Of a DNA stretch of 64,000 nucleotides, positions 8,326 through 16,951 are shown piece after piece. The DNA comes from Cytobacillus firmus (lineage in GTDB: Bacteria; Bacillota; Bacilli; Bacillales; Cytobacillaceae). Numbering within the stretch: position 1 is the first letter of the stretch; each line of letters begins with the position of its first letter. The stretch is from the NCBI RefSeq assembly GCF_023612095.1, contig NZ_CP086235.1, positions 2,429,501-2,493,500 of the forward strand, in the 5' to 3' direction. The translations under genes and the position numbers were made by a program. The notes beneath the pieces were generated by a model. That model saw only the letters and a list, made by a program, of their open reading frames with translations, was not told where the DNA came from and searched no databases.

Positions 8326-9423
8326 AGAATCAATCGATCTTCCTCAGCTTTTTTTTATCATTATTCAAACACAAATCGGAGTAGGAGTTTTATCTCTTCC
8401 CTTCACGATGTATAAGGCTTCAAAGACAGACGGCTGGATATCTCTGATGGTAGCAGGGGTCTTTGTTCAGCTCATTCTGACTATGTATTATTTCCTGCTG
8501 AAAAAATTTAATGGAAGTAATATATTTGACATCGCCAGAATAACAGCTGGAAAGATAATCGGAAACTTTATTATTTGCTTATATCTTCTGTATTTCTTAT
8601 TGATTGGAGTAATGATCCTCTCGCTCTTTGACAAAATTATTGCCACATGGATACTGCCCAGAACTCCAGGCTGGGCAGTTGGAGGCATATTTTCTTTTTT
8701 GGCCGCCGCTCTTTGCAGGGAGGGAATTCGAGTTATTGGCCGATTTTATACATTGGTAACACCCTTGCTTCTTCTGCTGATCTTTTTGATCACATACACG
8801 ATAAAGGATGCAAATATTTATTTTCTTTTTCCTATCGGTAAAGAAGGGATCAAGGATATTTTACTGGGAAGCAAAGAAGCTGTGATTGCAATGCTTGGCT
8901 TTGAGATGGTTCTGGTTATTTATTCACTGACAAATGCCGAACACAAGCGAAGATACCGTATAATTACCGGTGCCAATGCGCTAATTACTTTACTTTACAC
9001 CTATTTGATCATTATCCACTTTATTTATTACAGTCCAGAAGAGATTGCGCTCGTTCCTGAACCGATGTTATTTATTTTAAAGTCCTATTCGTTTAAAATC
9101 ATCGAACGAACCGATTTATTCTTTTTGTCCATTTGGATTATTTCCGTGTTCACTTCTTTTGTGAGCTACCTTTATATGTCGGCAAAAAGTGCAAAAAGAT
9201 CCCTAAGGGGAAAAACCGCTTCTTTGTTTATCTTTTTACAGCTGTAATTTTCCTTGGCGCCAGTGGAATCATGTCAATTATAGGATTAACAGAGAAGCTA
9301 TCCCAAGTGATGTCTTATGTCAGTTTACTTTTTATTATTATAATCCCTTTCCTATTGCTGGTCTTTTCTTACGTATTTAAGAGAAAACAAAAAGGGGGCA
9401 GCAGCCGTTATGATTATCATTAA
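8315..9423 (+). pseudogene. GerB-family germinant receptor permease subunit, frameshifted
   Basis: B subunit (APC-type endospore germination permease) of the receptor. Frame 1 (8315-9247) encodes ten hydrophobic segments up to FVSYLYMSAKSAKRS and stops prematurely. The normal C terminus (KKIPKGKNRFFVYLFTAVIF and two further helices) continues in another frame to 9423. One missing A in the run at 9193-9197 explains the break: with it the protein would be about 369 residues, the normal size. This is either a sequencing or assembly indel or a real loss of receptor function. A -1 slip on the A-rich site cannot be excluded but is not known in this family. The ATG of the C gene overlaps the restored end. 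Confidence 0.85.
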
Positions 9424-10537
9424 AAGAATACTTCTTCTCCTGATGATCAGCATCTTCCTGACCGGCTGCTGGGATCAGAACTTATTAAAGGAAGCAAGGC
9501 TTTTTATGAGCGCAAGCTTTGATCTTGAACCTGACGGCAAAATACGTGATGGCGTTACATCACCAATTCTGGGAACAAGCCCGGATTCCCCATCAAAAGC
9601 CCGGTCAGAATATTTTACCGCTACGGGGAACACTCCCAGGGATGGAAGAGTAAATATTGACAAAATAGCACCCAAAAAATTTGATGCTTCCAAATTAAGA
9701 ATAATGATTATTGGCAGTGAACTGGCAAAGCTGGATATATATCCGGTTCTCGACGTTTTTTATCGCGATCCTAAAAGCTCCTTAAGTGCCAAAATCGCGA
9801 TTGCTGAAGGAAGAGCGGATGAAATCCTTAAAAGCAGGCTGCAGGAGGAAGGGAAGGTTAGTGATTATTTACATAACTTAATAGTAAGTACAGAAATAGT
9901 ATCATTTATCACAGAAGAAAATATCCAATCGATTTGCGCTGAGCTGTTTGATCCCGGAGAAGATTTCCTCTTGCCATACCTCGGCCTGACTTCGGAAAAT
10001 GAAGTCAAAGTTAAAGGACTTGCCATGTTCAACGAAAGGTCATTTACCGGTGAAAGTCTTGGGGAAGATGAGTCAAAAATGTATATCCTTATGGATGATC
10101 AATTAGGGAAAAGCATGAGATTCACTAAAAAAGTGACAAAAAATGAAGAAATAGGACAATTAAACTTTATATCATTCGATGTAATTAAGTCTTCAAGCAA
10201 ATTAAAGCTTCAAATCAGCAACAATTCAATACAGGGTGCGGATATAAAAGTAAAAATGAAAATTAGTATTACAGAGTTTCCTCAGAATAAGCTGGATAAG
10301 AAGGATAAAGTAAAAAAATTAAATAAAAAGTTATCTCAAGAGCTGACTAAAGATGCGCAAAGGACAATAAAAAAAATGCAGGCTGCCAATTGTGATGGTT
10401 TTGGTATTGGAAGAAGACTCATTGCCATGCACCCTTCTGTATGGGAATCTGTAAAGTGGAAAGAGGATGTATATGCAAATCTTCCAATAAACGTAAAAGT
10501 TAAAGTTGAAATAGCCGGAAACGGCATTATCAACTAA
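9410..10537 (+). CDS. Ger(x)C-family germinant receptor lipoprotein, C subunit
   Basis: C subunit of the germinant receptor, a lipoprotein on the outer face of the inner spore membrane. A signal peptide ends in lipobox LTGC (Cys about residue 20), followed by WDQ, the nearly invariant start of mature GerC proteins (GCWDQ/R). Length 375 is typical. The C-terminal third is the lysine-rich region that ends Ger(x)C proteins. The ATG lies inside the end of the B gene, so the three genes form one operon. It is intact, in contrast to the B gene. Confidence 0.92.
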   Translation: MIIIKRILLLLMISIFLTGCWDQNLLKEARLFMSASFDLEPDGKIRDGVTSPILGTSPDSPSKARSEYFTATGNTPRDGRVNIDKIAPKKFDASKLRIMIIGSELAKLDIYPVLDVFYRDPKSSLSAKIAIAEGRADEILKSRLQEEGKVSDYLHNLIVSTEIVSFITEENIQSICAELFDPGEDFLLPYLGLTSENEVKVKGLAMFNERSFTGESLGEDESKMYILMDDQLGKSMRFTKKVTKNEEIGQLNFISFDVIKSSSKLKLQISNNSIQGADIKVKMKISITEFPQNKLDKKDKVKKLNKKLSQELTKDAQRTIKKMQAANCDGFGIGRRLIAMHPSVWESVKWKEDVYANLPINVKVKVEIAGNGIIN

Positions 10538-10568
10538 ACAACTGACCCCCCCAGATTGTAAAAAATTG

Positions 10569-10592
10569 TAAAGAGCCAGCAATGGCTCTTTT
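10569..10592 (+). terminator. Terminator of the germinant receptor operon
   Basis: Stem AAGAGCCA / TGGCTCTT with a four-base loop; the 3' side leads into TTTTATTAATT. Confidence 0.75.
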
Positions 10593-10658
10593 ATTAATTG
10601 AAAAATACAGAATAGTACAGTAACATGAAGTAAAAATAGATAGAGACAGGGTGAGGAA

Positions 10659-11690
10659 ATGATTGATTTAAGAAGCGACACAGTCACAAAGCCGACTGAA
10701 GCTATGAGAAAGGCGGCTTATGAAGCGGAAGTTGGAGATGATGTTTATGGAGAGGATCCTTCGATAAATCAACTGGAGGAAACAGCTGCTGAAGTGCTTG
10801 GAAAGGAAGCAGCACTTTTTGTAACGAGCGGCACACAGGGAAATCAGATCGCCATTTTAACACATTGCCGACCGGGCAATGAAATTATCCTCGAAGCAGA
10901 AAGCCATATTTTTTATTATGAAAGCGGAGCTTCTTCTGCCTTTGCCGGTGTCCAGACCAGAACGTTAAATGGGTCAAGAGGGGCCATGGATCCCTCTGAT
11001 GTGGAGTATGCCATTAGGGGAGAGGATCAGCATTTTCCTGAGACAGGATTAGTTTGTCTGGAAAATACGCATAATCGTGCCGGCGGAGCTGTAATACCCA
11101 TTGATAATATGAAGGAAATTCATAAAATTACAAAAGCTAATAATGTCCCAGTACATATGGATGGAGCAAGATTATTCAATGCCGCAGCAGCACTGAATCT
11201 GCCGGCTTCGGAATTAGCAAAGCATTCTGATACTGTCCAGGTATGCCTATCTAAAGGACTTGGTGCTCCGGTCGGATCCATACTGGCAGGGAATAGAGAT
11301 TTTATAACAGCCGCCAGAAAATGGCGCAAAAGACTCGGCGGGGGTCTCCGCCAGGCTGGCGTGATAGCTGCTCCAGGCCATATTGCATTAACTCAAATGA
11401 GAGAACGCTTGGCAGAGGACCATGAAAATGCCCAATATCTTGCACAGCAGCTTGGAAATATAAGAGGGATTGAAATTGTAAACCAGGTGGATACGAATAT
11501 CATAGTGGCAGATGTGAAAAATCTAAAGATGAATTCATCGGAATTTGTTGAAAGATTGAAAGCTGAAGGAGTTCTTTCAGGAACTTTCGGCCCTAGTTAT
11601 GTGCGTTTTGTTACGCACTATGATGTGAACAGAAATCAGCTTGAACAGGCCATTACAGCGATTCAAAAAACAGCTGATCAAGTTATATAA
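10659..11690 (+). CDS. ltaE: Low-specificity L-threonine aldolase
   Basis: PLP enzyme that cleaves L-threonine or L-allo-threonine to glycine and acetaldehyde, in the cytosol. The 343-residue protein starts with the family hallmark MIDLRSDTVTKPT and carries VGDDVYGEDPSINQLE, TSGTQGNQIA, HMDGARLFNAA and the PLP-lysine motif VCLSKGLGAPVGS (Lys about residue 197). AGGGTGAGGAA precedes the ATG. It is monocistronic, between two terminators. Closely related beta-eliminating lyases exist, but the motifs fit threonine aldolase best. Confidence 0.92.
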   Translation: MIDLRSDTVTKPTEAMRKAAYEAEVGDDVYGEDPSINQLEETAAEVLGKEAALFVTSGTQGNQIAILTHCRPGNEIILEAESHIFYYESGASSAFAGVQTRTLNGSRGAMDPSDVEYAIRGEDQHFPETGLVCLENTHNRAGGAVIPIDNMKEIHKITKANNVPVHMDGARLFNAAAALNLPASELAKHSDTVQVCLSKGLGAPVGSILAGNRDFITAARKWRKRLGGGLRQAGVIAAPGHIALTQMRERLAEDHENAQYLAQQLGNIRGIEIVNQVDTNIIVADVKNLKMNSSEFVERLKAEGVLSGTFGPSYVRFVTHYDVNRNQLEQAITAIQKTADQVI

Positions 11691-11696
11691 ACAGAT

Positions 11697-11732
11697 GAAA
11701 AAACGCATGTCATCTTCGGGCATGCGTTTTTC
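11697..11732. terminator. Bidirectional terminator
   Basis: Long stem AAAAACGCATG / GCATGCGTTTTT between ltaE and the convergent small gene at 11737; A/T runs serve both strands. Confidence 0.85.
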
Positions 11733-11736
11733 CTAT

Positions 11737-11913
11737 TTAGAAATATCTCTGCAGCGGCGCAGCAGTGTAATGTTGGGAATGAAAGTGGCTCTGATGCCAA
11801 ATACTGTGATAGGGATAGCCTTGTTGAATAGGCTGATACCAGGGACCATACTGCGTCTGGGAATATCCGTAATAATGGGCACCATTCATGCCGGTAATAA
11901 TATATTGCCTCAA
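11737..11913 (-). CDS. Small Tyr/His/Gln-rich protein
   Basis: A 58-residue reading frame starting with TTG at 11913, directly supported by AAGGAGGA about 7 bases upstream. The product is strikingly rich in Tyr, His and Gln (HYYGYSQTQYGPWYQPIQQG, then YHSIWHQSHFHSQHY) with almost no acidic residues. That composition recalls small spore-coat or crust proteins of Bacilli. It has no signal peptide or membrane segment and sits against a shared terminator. I do not recognise a family; the coat idea rests on composition only. Confidence 0.65.
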   Translation of the reverse strand: MRQYIITGMNGAHYYGYSQTQYGPWYQPIQQGYPYHSIWHQSHFHSQHYTAAPLQRYF

Positions 11914-12064
11914 AGAAAATCCTCCTTCCCATCTATTATAAATAAACTATGCAAAGCCTTTTAAAGTGGCCCCTCAATGAATACTCAATTTTTCCACCTA
12001 TACTTTTCGTCTTACTCCGTATGATAAAAAAGTAAAACTAACACTTTTAAAGGAGAATAAGACT

Positions 12065-12925
12065 ATGTTATTAAAGAAAAACTTTCTTCTCGGTGTTTTC
12101 CTGATTCTAACCCTTGCTGCATGTAATAATACTCAGCAGGGCATGGACTCAGGAGAGTTAAAAGGGGATGACCTGGAGGAAATTAGCAATACCAATAATG
12201 TGAATGTGGACAGGGAAAGACGGGGAATTGCTCCACTTGAATTGCAAAAAGTAAATAATGGTTACCTCACCATTGATCCTAATTCATACAGCACTGCAAC
12301 ACCAAGCCAGGAATTCCCTCATAGCCAATTAGCTGATGATGGCGGTATGCCATTGTACCAATTTGGAGAGGGCCAGCAGCAAAATCAAGGCATGGAAGGC
12401 GGACAGCCTGAAGGGCGTCAATTTGCTCAGCCGTTTGGCCAACAAGGCCAGCAGCCGCAAGCACCTGCAGAAAACCCTCCACAGGAAGGAACCGGACAGG
12501 CGCCAGAAGGACAAGGTGAACAGGCACCAGCTGCTCAAAATGATGAAATAAACAACTTTGAATCTAAAGTAATCCAATTAACCAATGCAGAACGGGAGAA
12601 AAATGGGCTAAACGCTCTAAAATCAGATAAACCGCTAAGTGGTGTGGCACAAGCTAAGTCGAATGATATGCAGCAGAAAAATTACTTTTCTCATACGAGC
12701 CCAACATATGGTTCGCCATTTGATATGATGAGGGATTTTGGAGTCAATTACAGCACAGCAGGCGAAAATATTGCCATGGGACAGCAGACTCCTGAACAAG
12801 TGGTGCAGGCATGGATGGAAAGTGAAGGGCATCGCAAAAATATATTAAACGGCACCTTTACACATATTGGTGTAGGATATACGGATGACGGATCTTACTG
12901 GACACAAATGTTTATTGCAAAATAA
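12065..12925 (+). CDS. CAP/SCP-domain lipoprotein (YkwD-like)
   Basis: Secreted lipoprotein of 286 residues. The signal peptide has lipobox LAAC (Cys about residue 20). A low-complexity Gln/Gly/Pro/Glu-rich linker spans about residues 95-160, then a C-terminal CAP (SCP/PR-1) domain (about 165-286) with the conserved FSHTSPTYGSPFDMM, AGENIAMGQ, GHRKNIL and GVGY motifs. B. subtilis YkwD/YlbC-type proteins share this domain. The function is uncertain; CAP domains bind lipids or act at the cell surface, and several are sporulation-associated. Its CAP domain is closely related to that of the LysM-CAP protein at 53640. AAAGGAGAATAAGACT precedes the ATG. Confidence 0.9.
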   Translation: MLLKKNFLLGVFLILTLAACNNTQQGMDSGELKGDDLEEISNTNNVNVDRERRGIAPLELQKVNNGYLTIDPNSYSTATPSQEFPHSQLADDGGMPLYQFGEGQQQNQGMEGGQPEGRQFAQPFGQQGQQPQAPAENPPQEGTGQAPEGQGEQAPAAQNDEINNFESKVIQLTNAEREKNGLNALKSDKPLSGVAQAKSNDMQQKNYFSHTSPTYGSPFDMMRDFGVNYSTAGENIAMGQQTPEQVVQAWMESEGHRKNILNGTFTHIGVGYTDDGSYWTQMFIAK

Positions 12926-12930
12926 AGCAA

Positions 12931-12970
12931 CAAAAAGGAAATCGGCGCGTTAGCCGATTTCCTTTTTGTT
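12931..12970. terminator. Bidirectional terminator overlapping the end of a small minus-strand gene
   Basis: Stem CAAAAAGGAAATCGGC / GCCGATTTCCTTTTTG. The left part terminates the CAP lipoprotein transcript; the 3' end of the convergent gene (stop at 12950) lies inside the hairpin. Confidence 0.85.
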
Positions 12971-13096
12971 TATTAAAGGTTCAAGCTGACTTTTTATATC
13001 ATCAAGCAGTTCATGAATAGTCAATTCTGTATCTGTTTGCCCTTTATCTAGAGCAGATTCCAATAGCTTTGCAAAATCACTAAAGTTAGATTTCAT
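12950..13096 (-). CDS. Small acidic hypothetical protein
   Basis: A 48-residue frame starting ATG at 13096 after GAAGGTG (spacing about 7). The sequence is helix-prone and acidic (FAKLLESALDKGQ, ELTIHELLDDIKSQLEPLI). Its last codons lie within the shared terminator hairpin, a compact arrangement common for real small genes. It is divergent from the 42-residue protein at 13375, with a shared inverted 11-bp box in the intervening region. Unrecognised; possibly a regulatory or sporulation peptide, without direct evidence. Confidence 0.6.
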   Translation of the reverse strand: MKSNFSDFAKLLESALDKGQTDTELTIHELLDDIKSQLEPLINKKEIG

Positions 13097-13374
13097 AATA
13101 GACACCTTCAAACAGCAATGTATTTTATGATTCTATACCCTGTGCATTTTTTTTGAAACTAACCATATATACTATTCGAATGCGGGCTGAGGCGTGAAAA
13201 AAATGCACTTTCATCCAACTTTCTTTAACATAAATGATTTATATACTATAAAGACGGGTATTAAATACTGATTATATTTTCCGGCTGCCCCCATACCTTT
13301 GATTTGAACAGCGAATAGTATAGCAGGAAAGAGAATTTAGATTATAATTACCTTGTTAAATTGGAGGTCTGATT
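13097..13374. promoter_or_regulatory. Divergent intergenic region with inverted sequence boxes
   Basis: No gene over 278 bp. Two inverted pairs are visible: GTGCATTTTTTT (13142-13153) with AAAAAAATGCAC (13197-13208), and TATACTATTCG (about 13169-13179) with CGAATAGTATA (about 13311-13321). The second pair places the same 11-bp box, in the same orientation relative to transcription, upstream of each of the two flanking small genes. It could be a shared promoter or operator. Confidence 0.4.
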
Positions 13375-13503
13375 ATGAGATTGGTGCAAATGGATATTGA
13401 TCAGCTATTGGAATCTACATCTGAGATTGCCGAAGAAGATCTTGGCTATATGATCAGACAGGTGGAAATTGATCATTTATTAGAGCGTACCCAGGATTGG
13501 TAA
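13375..13503 (+). CDS. Very small hypothetical protein
   Basis: A 42-residue acidic peptide starting ATG at 13375, with TTGGAGGTCTGATT giving a good ribosome binding site, and followed immediately by a strong terminator. The sequence contains two similar segments (DIDQLLEST and EIDHLLERT), suggesting a helical hairpin. It is too short for confident family assignment; binding site, terminator and compactness support it as a real gene. Confidence 0.65.
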   Translation: MRLVQMDIDQLLESTSEIAEEDLGYMIRQVEIDHLLERTQDW

Positions 13504-13513
13504 TATATAATAG

Positions 13514-13550
13514 AGAACTCCCCTCAGTCATAAGCTGAGGGGAGTTTTTA
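13514..13550. terminator. Bidirectional terminator
   Basis: Stem AACTCCCCTCAG / CTGAGGGGAGTT with T-rich flank, between the small gene at 13375 and the convergent EamA transporter. Confidence 0.85.
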
Positions 13551-14489
13551 TGCTGAAAACGTATCTTCTTGCGAATGACTCTTCGATCGAATAGATTTCC
13601 TGGAAGACAGGACTATGCCGACAATCACAATTCCCCCGCCAATTATCTGATACAAGTACAATTTTTCCTGTGTGAAACACAAGGCAAAGATAATAGCGAA
13701 AACAGGAAGAAGATTGAGAAAAACCCCCGCTTTGGCTGCTCCGATTATGTGAACTCCAAAATTCCATGATAGAAAAGCCATAATGGAAGCCAGAAACCCA
13801 ACATACATCAAGATTCCTATAGAGGGAAGAGTGAAGACAGGTTTTGCTGCCTGCAGCCACAAATATTCAACCAGGCTTAAGGGCGCCAATAGTAAAATTC
13901 CAAGAAAAACAGATACATAAAAAGCAGACAGCAAAGGCAGCACGTCGGCATATTTTTTGCCAATCACAGAATACAAAGCCCACATAAAAACCGCTGCCAA
14001 AACGTAAAAGTCACCGGCATTTATTTTCCATGAAAGAAACACTTCAACCGATCCCTTTGAAATGACAAATATAATCCCAAAGACTGACAGGAGGATTCCT
14101 GATGCCTGGTGTGCCTGAAGCTTTTCTCTTAATAAAAATACGGCCATTATCGCGATGAAAAGCGGTGTTGTGCTGTTTACCACTGACGCATTTATAGACG
14201 TGGTGTATTGCAGTGCAACATAAATGATTGTATTGTAACCGGCAATACCGGTCACAGCCAGGAGCAAAAGGATTTTCATATGCTTCCTTATAATATTCCA
14301 ATCATTTTTAAGCTGCTTTAACATAAAAGGAGTTAAAAGCAGAAAGGCAATGATCCAGCGCATAAGGGAAAAAAGGACTGGCGGAAAATAATCAACACCA
14401 ATTCTCCCTATAACAAAATTACCTCCCCATATCATATTAGCTAATATCAGCAATAGAAAGCCGTTTGTTTTGTTTCTCTCATCCAGCAA
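13548..14489 (-). CDS. EamA/DMT-superfamily transporter
   Basis: Ten-helix drug/metabolite-type permease made of two EamA repeats (LANMIWGGNFVIGRIGVDYFPP opens the first; FYVLAAVFMWALYSVIGKKYA opens the second). Substrate cannot be predicted; the family exports amino acids, metabolites or drugs. TTG at 14489 is preferred since AGAGGAAGAAGG lies 9 bases upstream and places the first helix close to the N terminus. An ATG at 14540 would add 17 residues but lacks a clear binding site. Length of about 313 is normal. It is monocistronic. Confidence 0.85.
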   Translation of the reverse strand: MLDERNKTNGFLLLILANMIWGGNFVIGRIGVDYFPPVLFSLMRWIIAFLLLTPFMLKQLKNDWNIIRKHMKILLLLAVTGIAGYNTIIYVALQYTTSINASVVNSTTPLFIAIMAVFLLREKLQAHQASGILLSVFGIIFVISKGSVEVFLSWKINAGDFYVLAAVFMWALYSVIGKKYADVLPLLSAFYVSVFLGILLLAPLSLVEYLWLQAAKPVFTLPSIGILMYVGFLASIMAFLSWNFGVHIIGAAKAGVFLNLLPVFAIIFALCFTQEKLYLYQIIGGGIVIVGIVLSSRKSIRSKSHSQEDTFSA

Positions 14490-14636
14490 TAATGAAAACC
14501 TTCTTCCTCTATTTAATAAATAAAATTTTAACTCTGTCATCAAGAAAATACACTAATTTCAGAAAAAATTTTCTTGAAAAATTTGTAACTATTGGAAGAG
14601 GCAGCGCGTCAACTTACTTAAAAAGGGGTGTCTGTC

Positions 14637-16805
14637 ATGAAAAATAAATGGCTTTTTCTTGGGTGTATCACATTATTCCTTATCATCCTTGTGTCTATAT
14701 CATTCTTTAACAGATTAAAAATTGTGAGTACTCTGGCAGGAACTAATGAAGAATTAGTTGTTTTAAACAATAAAGTGTGGGATATTACATTCTCAAAAGA
14801 ACTTAATCCGGATAGTGTTAACAATGCCTCTGTTTATATTCTGAATGAGAAGGGAGAAAAAGAGCAGGTAAGAACCTCTCTGAAAAACAATAATAAATCC
14901 ATTGAAATTCAGCCGCCCGAGGAAGGATATAATCTGCATTCACCTCACTATACATTGGTGATCACCAATGATATTAAAACAAAGAAAGGACAAAATCTGA
15001 ATAAATCAGTAAAAACAGCCTTTAAAGTTATTAATACATTGCCGGCAATCGGCTCAAGAAAAAAATTGAACAGTTATTTTTCAAAAATGCTTAAGGAAGA
15101 AAGGACTTTCTTTTCCGGAAGGGATATGGCGGTGAGCGAGGAGAGCAGCAGCGCAAAAAGCTCAGAAGATTCTGCAGGGACAGATTTTTCGGGGACGAAT
15201 GTGCAGGTTACGGGTATTGATGAAGCCGATCTGATCAAAACAGATGGAACGCACATATATAAAATCTCCGAAAATAAAGTCCAGATTATCAAGGCAGTTC
15301 CGGCAGATAAAATGGAGCTGGAATCCCAGTTAACTTTTAATGGAGACTTTTCTCCCTATCAGTTATTTATAGAAGGCAGCCAATTAATCGTTTTGGGCCA
15401 CAGTTATAAAGATGTACCTGAACACATTGGTAAGGCTTCTGCAGAAAAAATGATTGCACCTGCATTCCAATCCACAAAATCATTTGTTTATAATATCGAA
15501 CATAAACAAAAACCAAAAAAAGTGAGAGAGGCAGACATTGAGGGAAGTCTGCTTGCTTCGAGGCTAATGGATGGAAAAGTATATTTAATTACAAGTTATC
15601 ATCCCGACTATTGGATACTGGAAAGAAATGAAAATGCCGACCTGCGTCCCCGTTATTACGATACTGCCGAGAGTAAAGAGCAGCAAATCGTTGATTACAA
15701 TGAAATAAAGTATTTTCCAGGTTCTCAAAATGCAAATTATACGAATATAGCTGTATTAGATTTAAAAGACGTCAGTAAACCATTAGCAGTCACAAGCTAC
15801 TTAGGCAGCGGAAATGAATTTTATATGTCCAAAAATAATTTATACCTGGCAGCCACTCAATACAGTAATGAAATCATCGCCAACAGACAGATGCCACATC
15901 CGGATACGAGCATCTATAAGTTCAATATTAAAGACGGGAAAGTAGAATTCCAGACATCTGCGGAAATAAAAGGCACCGTTTTAAATCAGTTTTCTATGGA
16001 TGAGTATAATGGGAACTTCAGAGTCGTGACAACCAAGGGGGAAGCCTGGGATGAACGAACTCCTTCATCCAATAACCTTTACATTTTGGATAAAAACTTT
16101 AAACAGATTGGTAAGCTTGAAGACCTGGCAAAAGGGGAGAGGATTTACTCTGCAAGGTTTATGAATGACCGGATTTATATGGTTACTTTTAAGGAAACCG
16201 ATCCTCTCTTTGTTATTGATGGCTCAAATCCGGAAAACCCTTTTGTTCTCGGCGAATTAAAAATACCCGGCTTCAGCAATTACCTGCATCCTTTGGATGA
16301 AAATCATCTCATTGGCTTTGGTTATGATACAAAGATTAGTGGAGGCAAAGAAGCTGCCAGCCAGCCTGTTATTACAACGGACGGTGTTAAAATATCTTTA
16401 TTCGATGTAAGTGATACAAGTAATCCTGTTGAAAAGGATACAGAAATAATCGGAGGCCGCGGCACCCACTCGACTTTAAACTACGACCATAAAGCGCTTT
16501 TCGTTGATAAAAAGAGGAATCTATATGGATTCCCCATTTCAATCTACCGGAATAAAGAAGGAAGCCAGTTTGAATCCATATTCGACTTCCAGGGTGCGTT
16601 AGTATACAAAATTACTGTCCAAAACGGAATAGAGCTTCAAAGTGAAATTACCCATCAGACAGAAAAAGCAATCTATGAAGAATGGGAAGATACAATCGAG
16701 AGGCTTATCTATATCGGTGATTACATTTATAGCATTTCACCTCAAAAAGTGGATGCCTATCATACAGATGGGTTTCAAAAAGCTGGAGAATTAAATTTAA
16801 ATTAA
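14637..16805 (+). CDS. Membrane-anchored secreted beta-propeller protein
   Basis: A 722-residue protein with one N-terminal membrane anchor (residues about 4-24), then an Ig-like segment of the Big_5/SbsA type (DITFSKELNPDSVNNASVYIL), a low-complexity Ser/Glu linker, and a large beta-propeller domain beginning at TDFSGTNVQVTGIDEADLIKTDGTHIYKI. That last motif (NVQVxGVDExDxVKTDG) is diagnostic of the Beta_propel family (PF09826). It probably lies outside the membrane; function unknown. ATG 14637 has AAAAGGGG at good spacing; GTG 14628 overlaps the binding site. Standalone with its own terminator. Confidence 0.88.
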   Translation: MKNKWLFLGCITLFLIILVSISFFNRLKIVSTLAGTNEELVVLNNKVWDITFSKELNPDSVNNASVYILNEKGEKEQVRTSLKNNNKSIEIQPPEEGYNLHSPHYTLVITNDIKTKKGQNLNKSVKTAFKVINTLPAIGSRKKLNSYFSKMLKEERTFFSGRDMAVSEESSSAKSSEDSAGTDFSGTNVQVTGIDEADLIKTDGTHIYKISENKVQIIKAVPADKMELESQLTFNGDFSPYQLFIEGSQLIVLGHSYKDVPEHIGKASAEKMIAPAFQSTKSFVYNIEHKQKPKKVREADIEGSLLASRLMDGKVYLITSYHPDYWILERNENADLRPRYYDTAESKEQQIVDYNEIKYFPGSQNANYTNIAVLDLKDVSKPLAVTSYLGSGNEFYMSKNNLYLAATQYSNEIIANRQMPHPDTSIYKFNIKDGKVEFQTSAEIKGTVLNQFSMDEYNGNFRVVTTKGEAWDERTPSSNNLYILDKNFKQIGKLEDLAKGERIYSARFMNDRIYMVTFKETDPLFVIDGSNPENPFVLGELKIPGFSNYLHPLDENHLIGFGYDTKISGGKEAASQPVITTDGVKISLFDVSDTSNPVEKDTEIIGGRGTHSTLNYDHKALFVDKKRNLYGFPISIYRNKEGSQFESIFDFQGALVYKITVQNGIELQSEITHQTEKAIYEEWEDTIERLIYIGDYIYSISPQKVDAYHTDGFQKAGELNLN

Positions 16806-16834
16806 GAGAACTGGCCTTCCGGCTGGTTCTTTTC
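16806..16834 (+). terminator. Terminator of the beta-propeller gene
   Basis: Stem AGAACTGGCC / GGCTGGTTCT (two G-U pairs) followed by TTTCTTTATA. Confidence 0.75.
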
Positions 16835-16951
16835 TTTATAATACCGACCAATATAACATTGGAAGTGAATTTCCATATCGTGGTATGAATTTGTTATTAA
16901 TGGCTATTCTATAGTATATAACTATAATTTTACTAAATGGCTGGTGAGAAT

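Noticed and set aside
10331..10687. Minus-strand frame opposite the GerC subunit
   Set aside because: Shadow of a well-supported gene on the plus strand.
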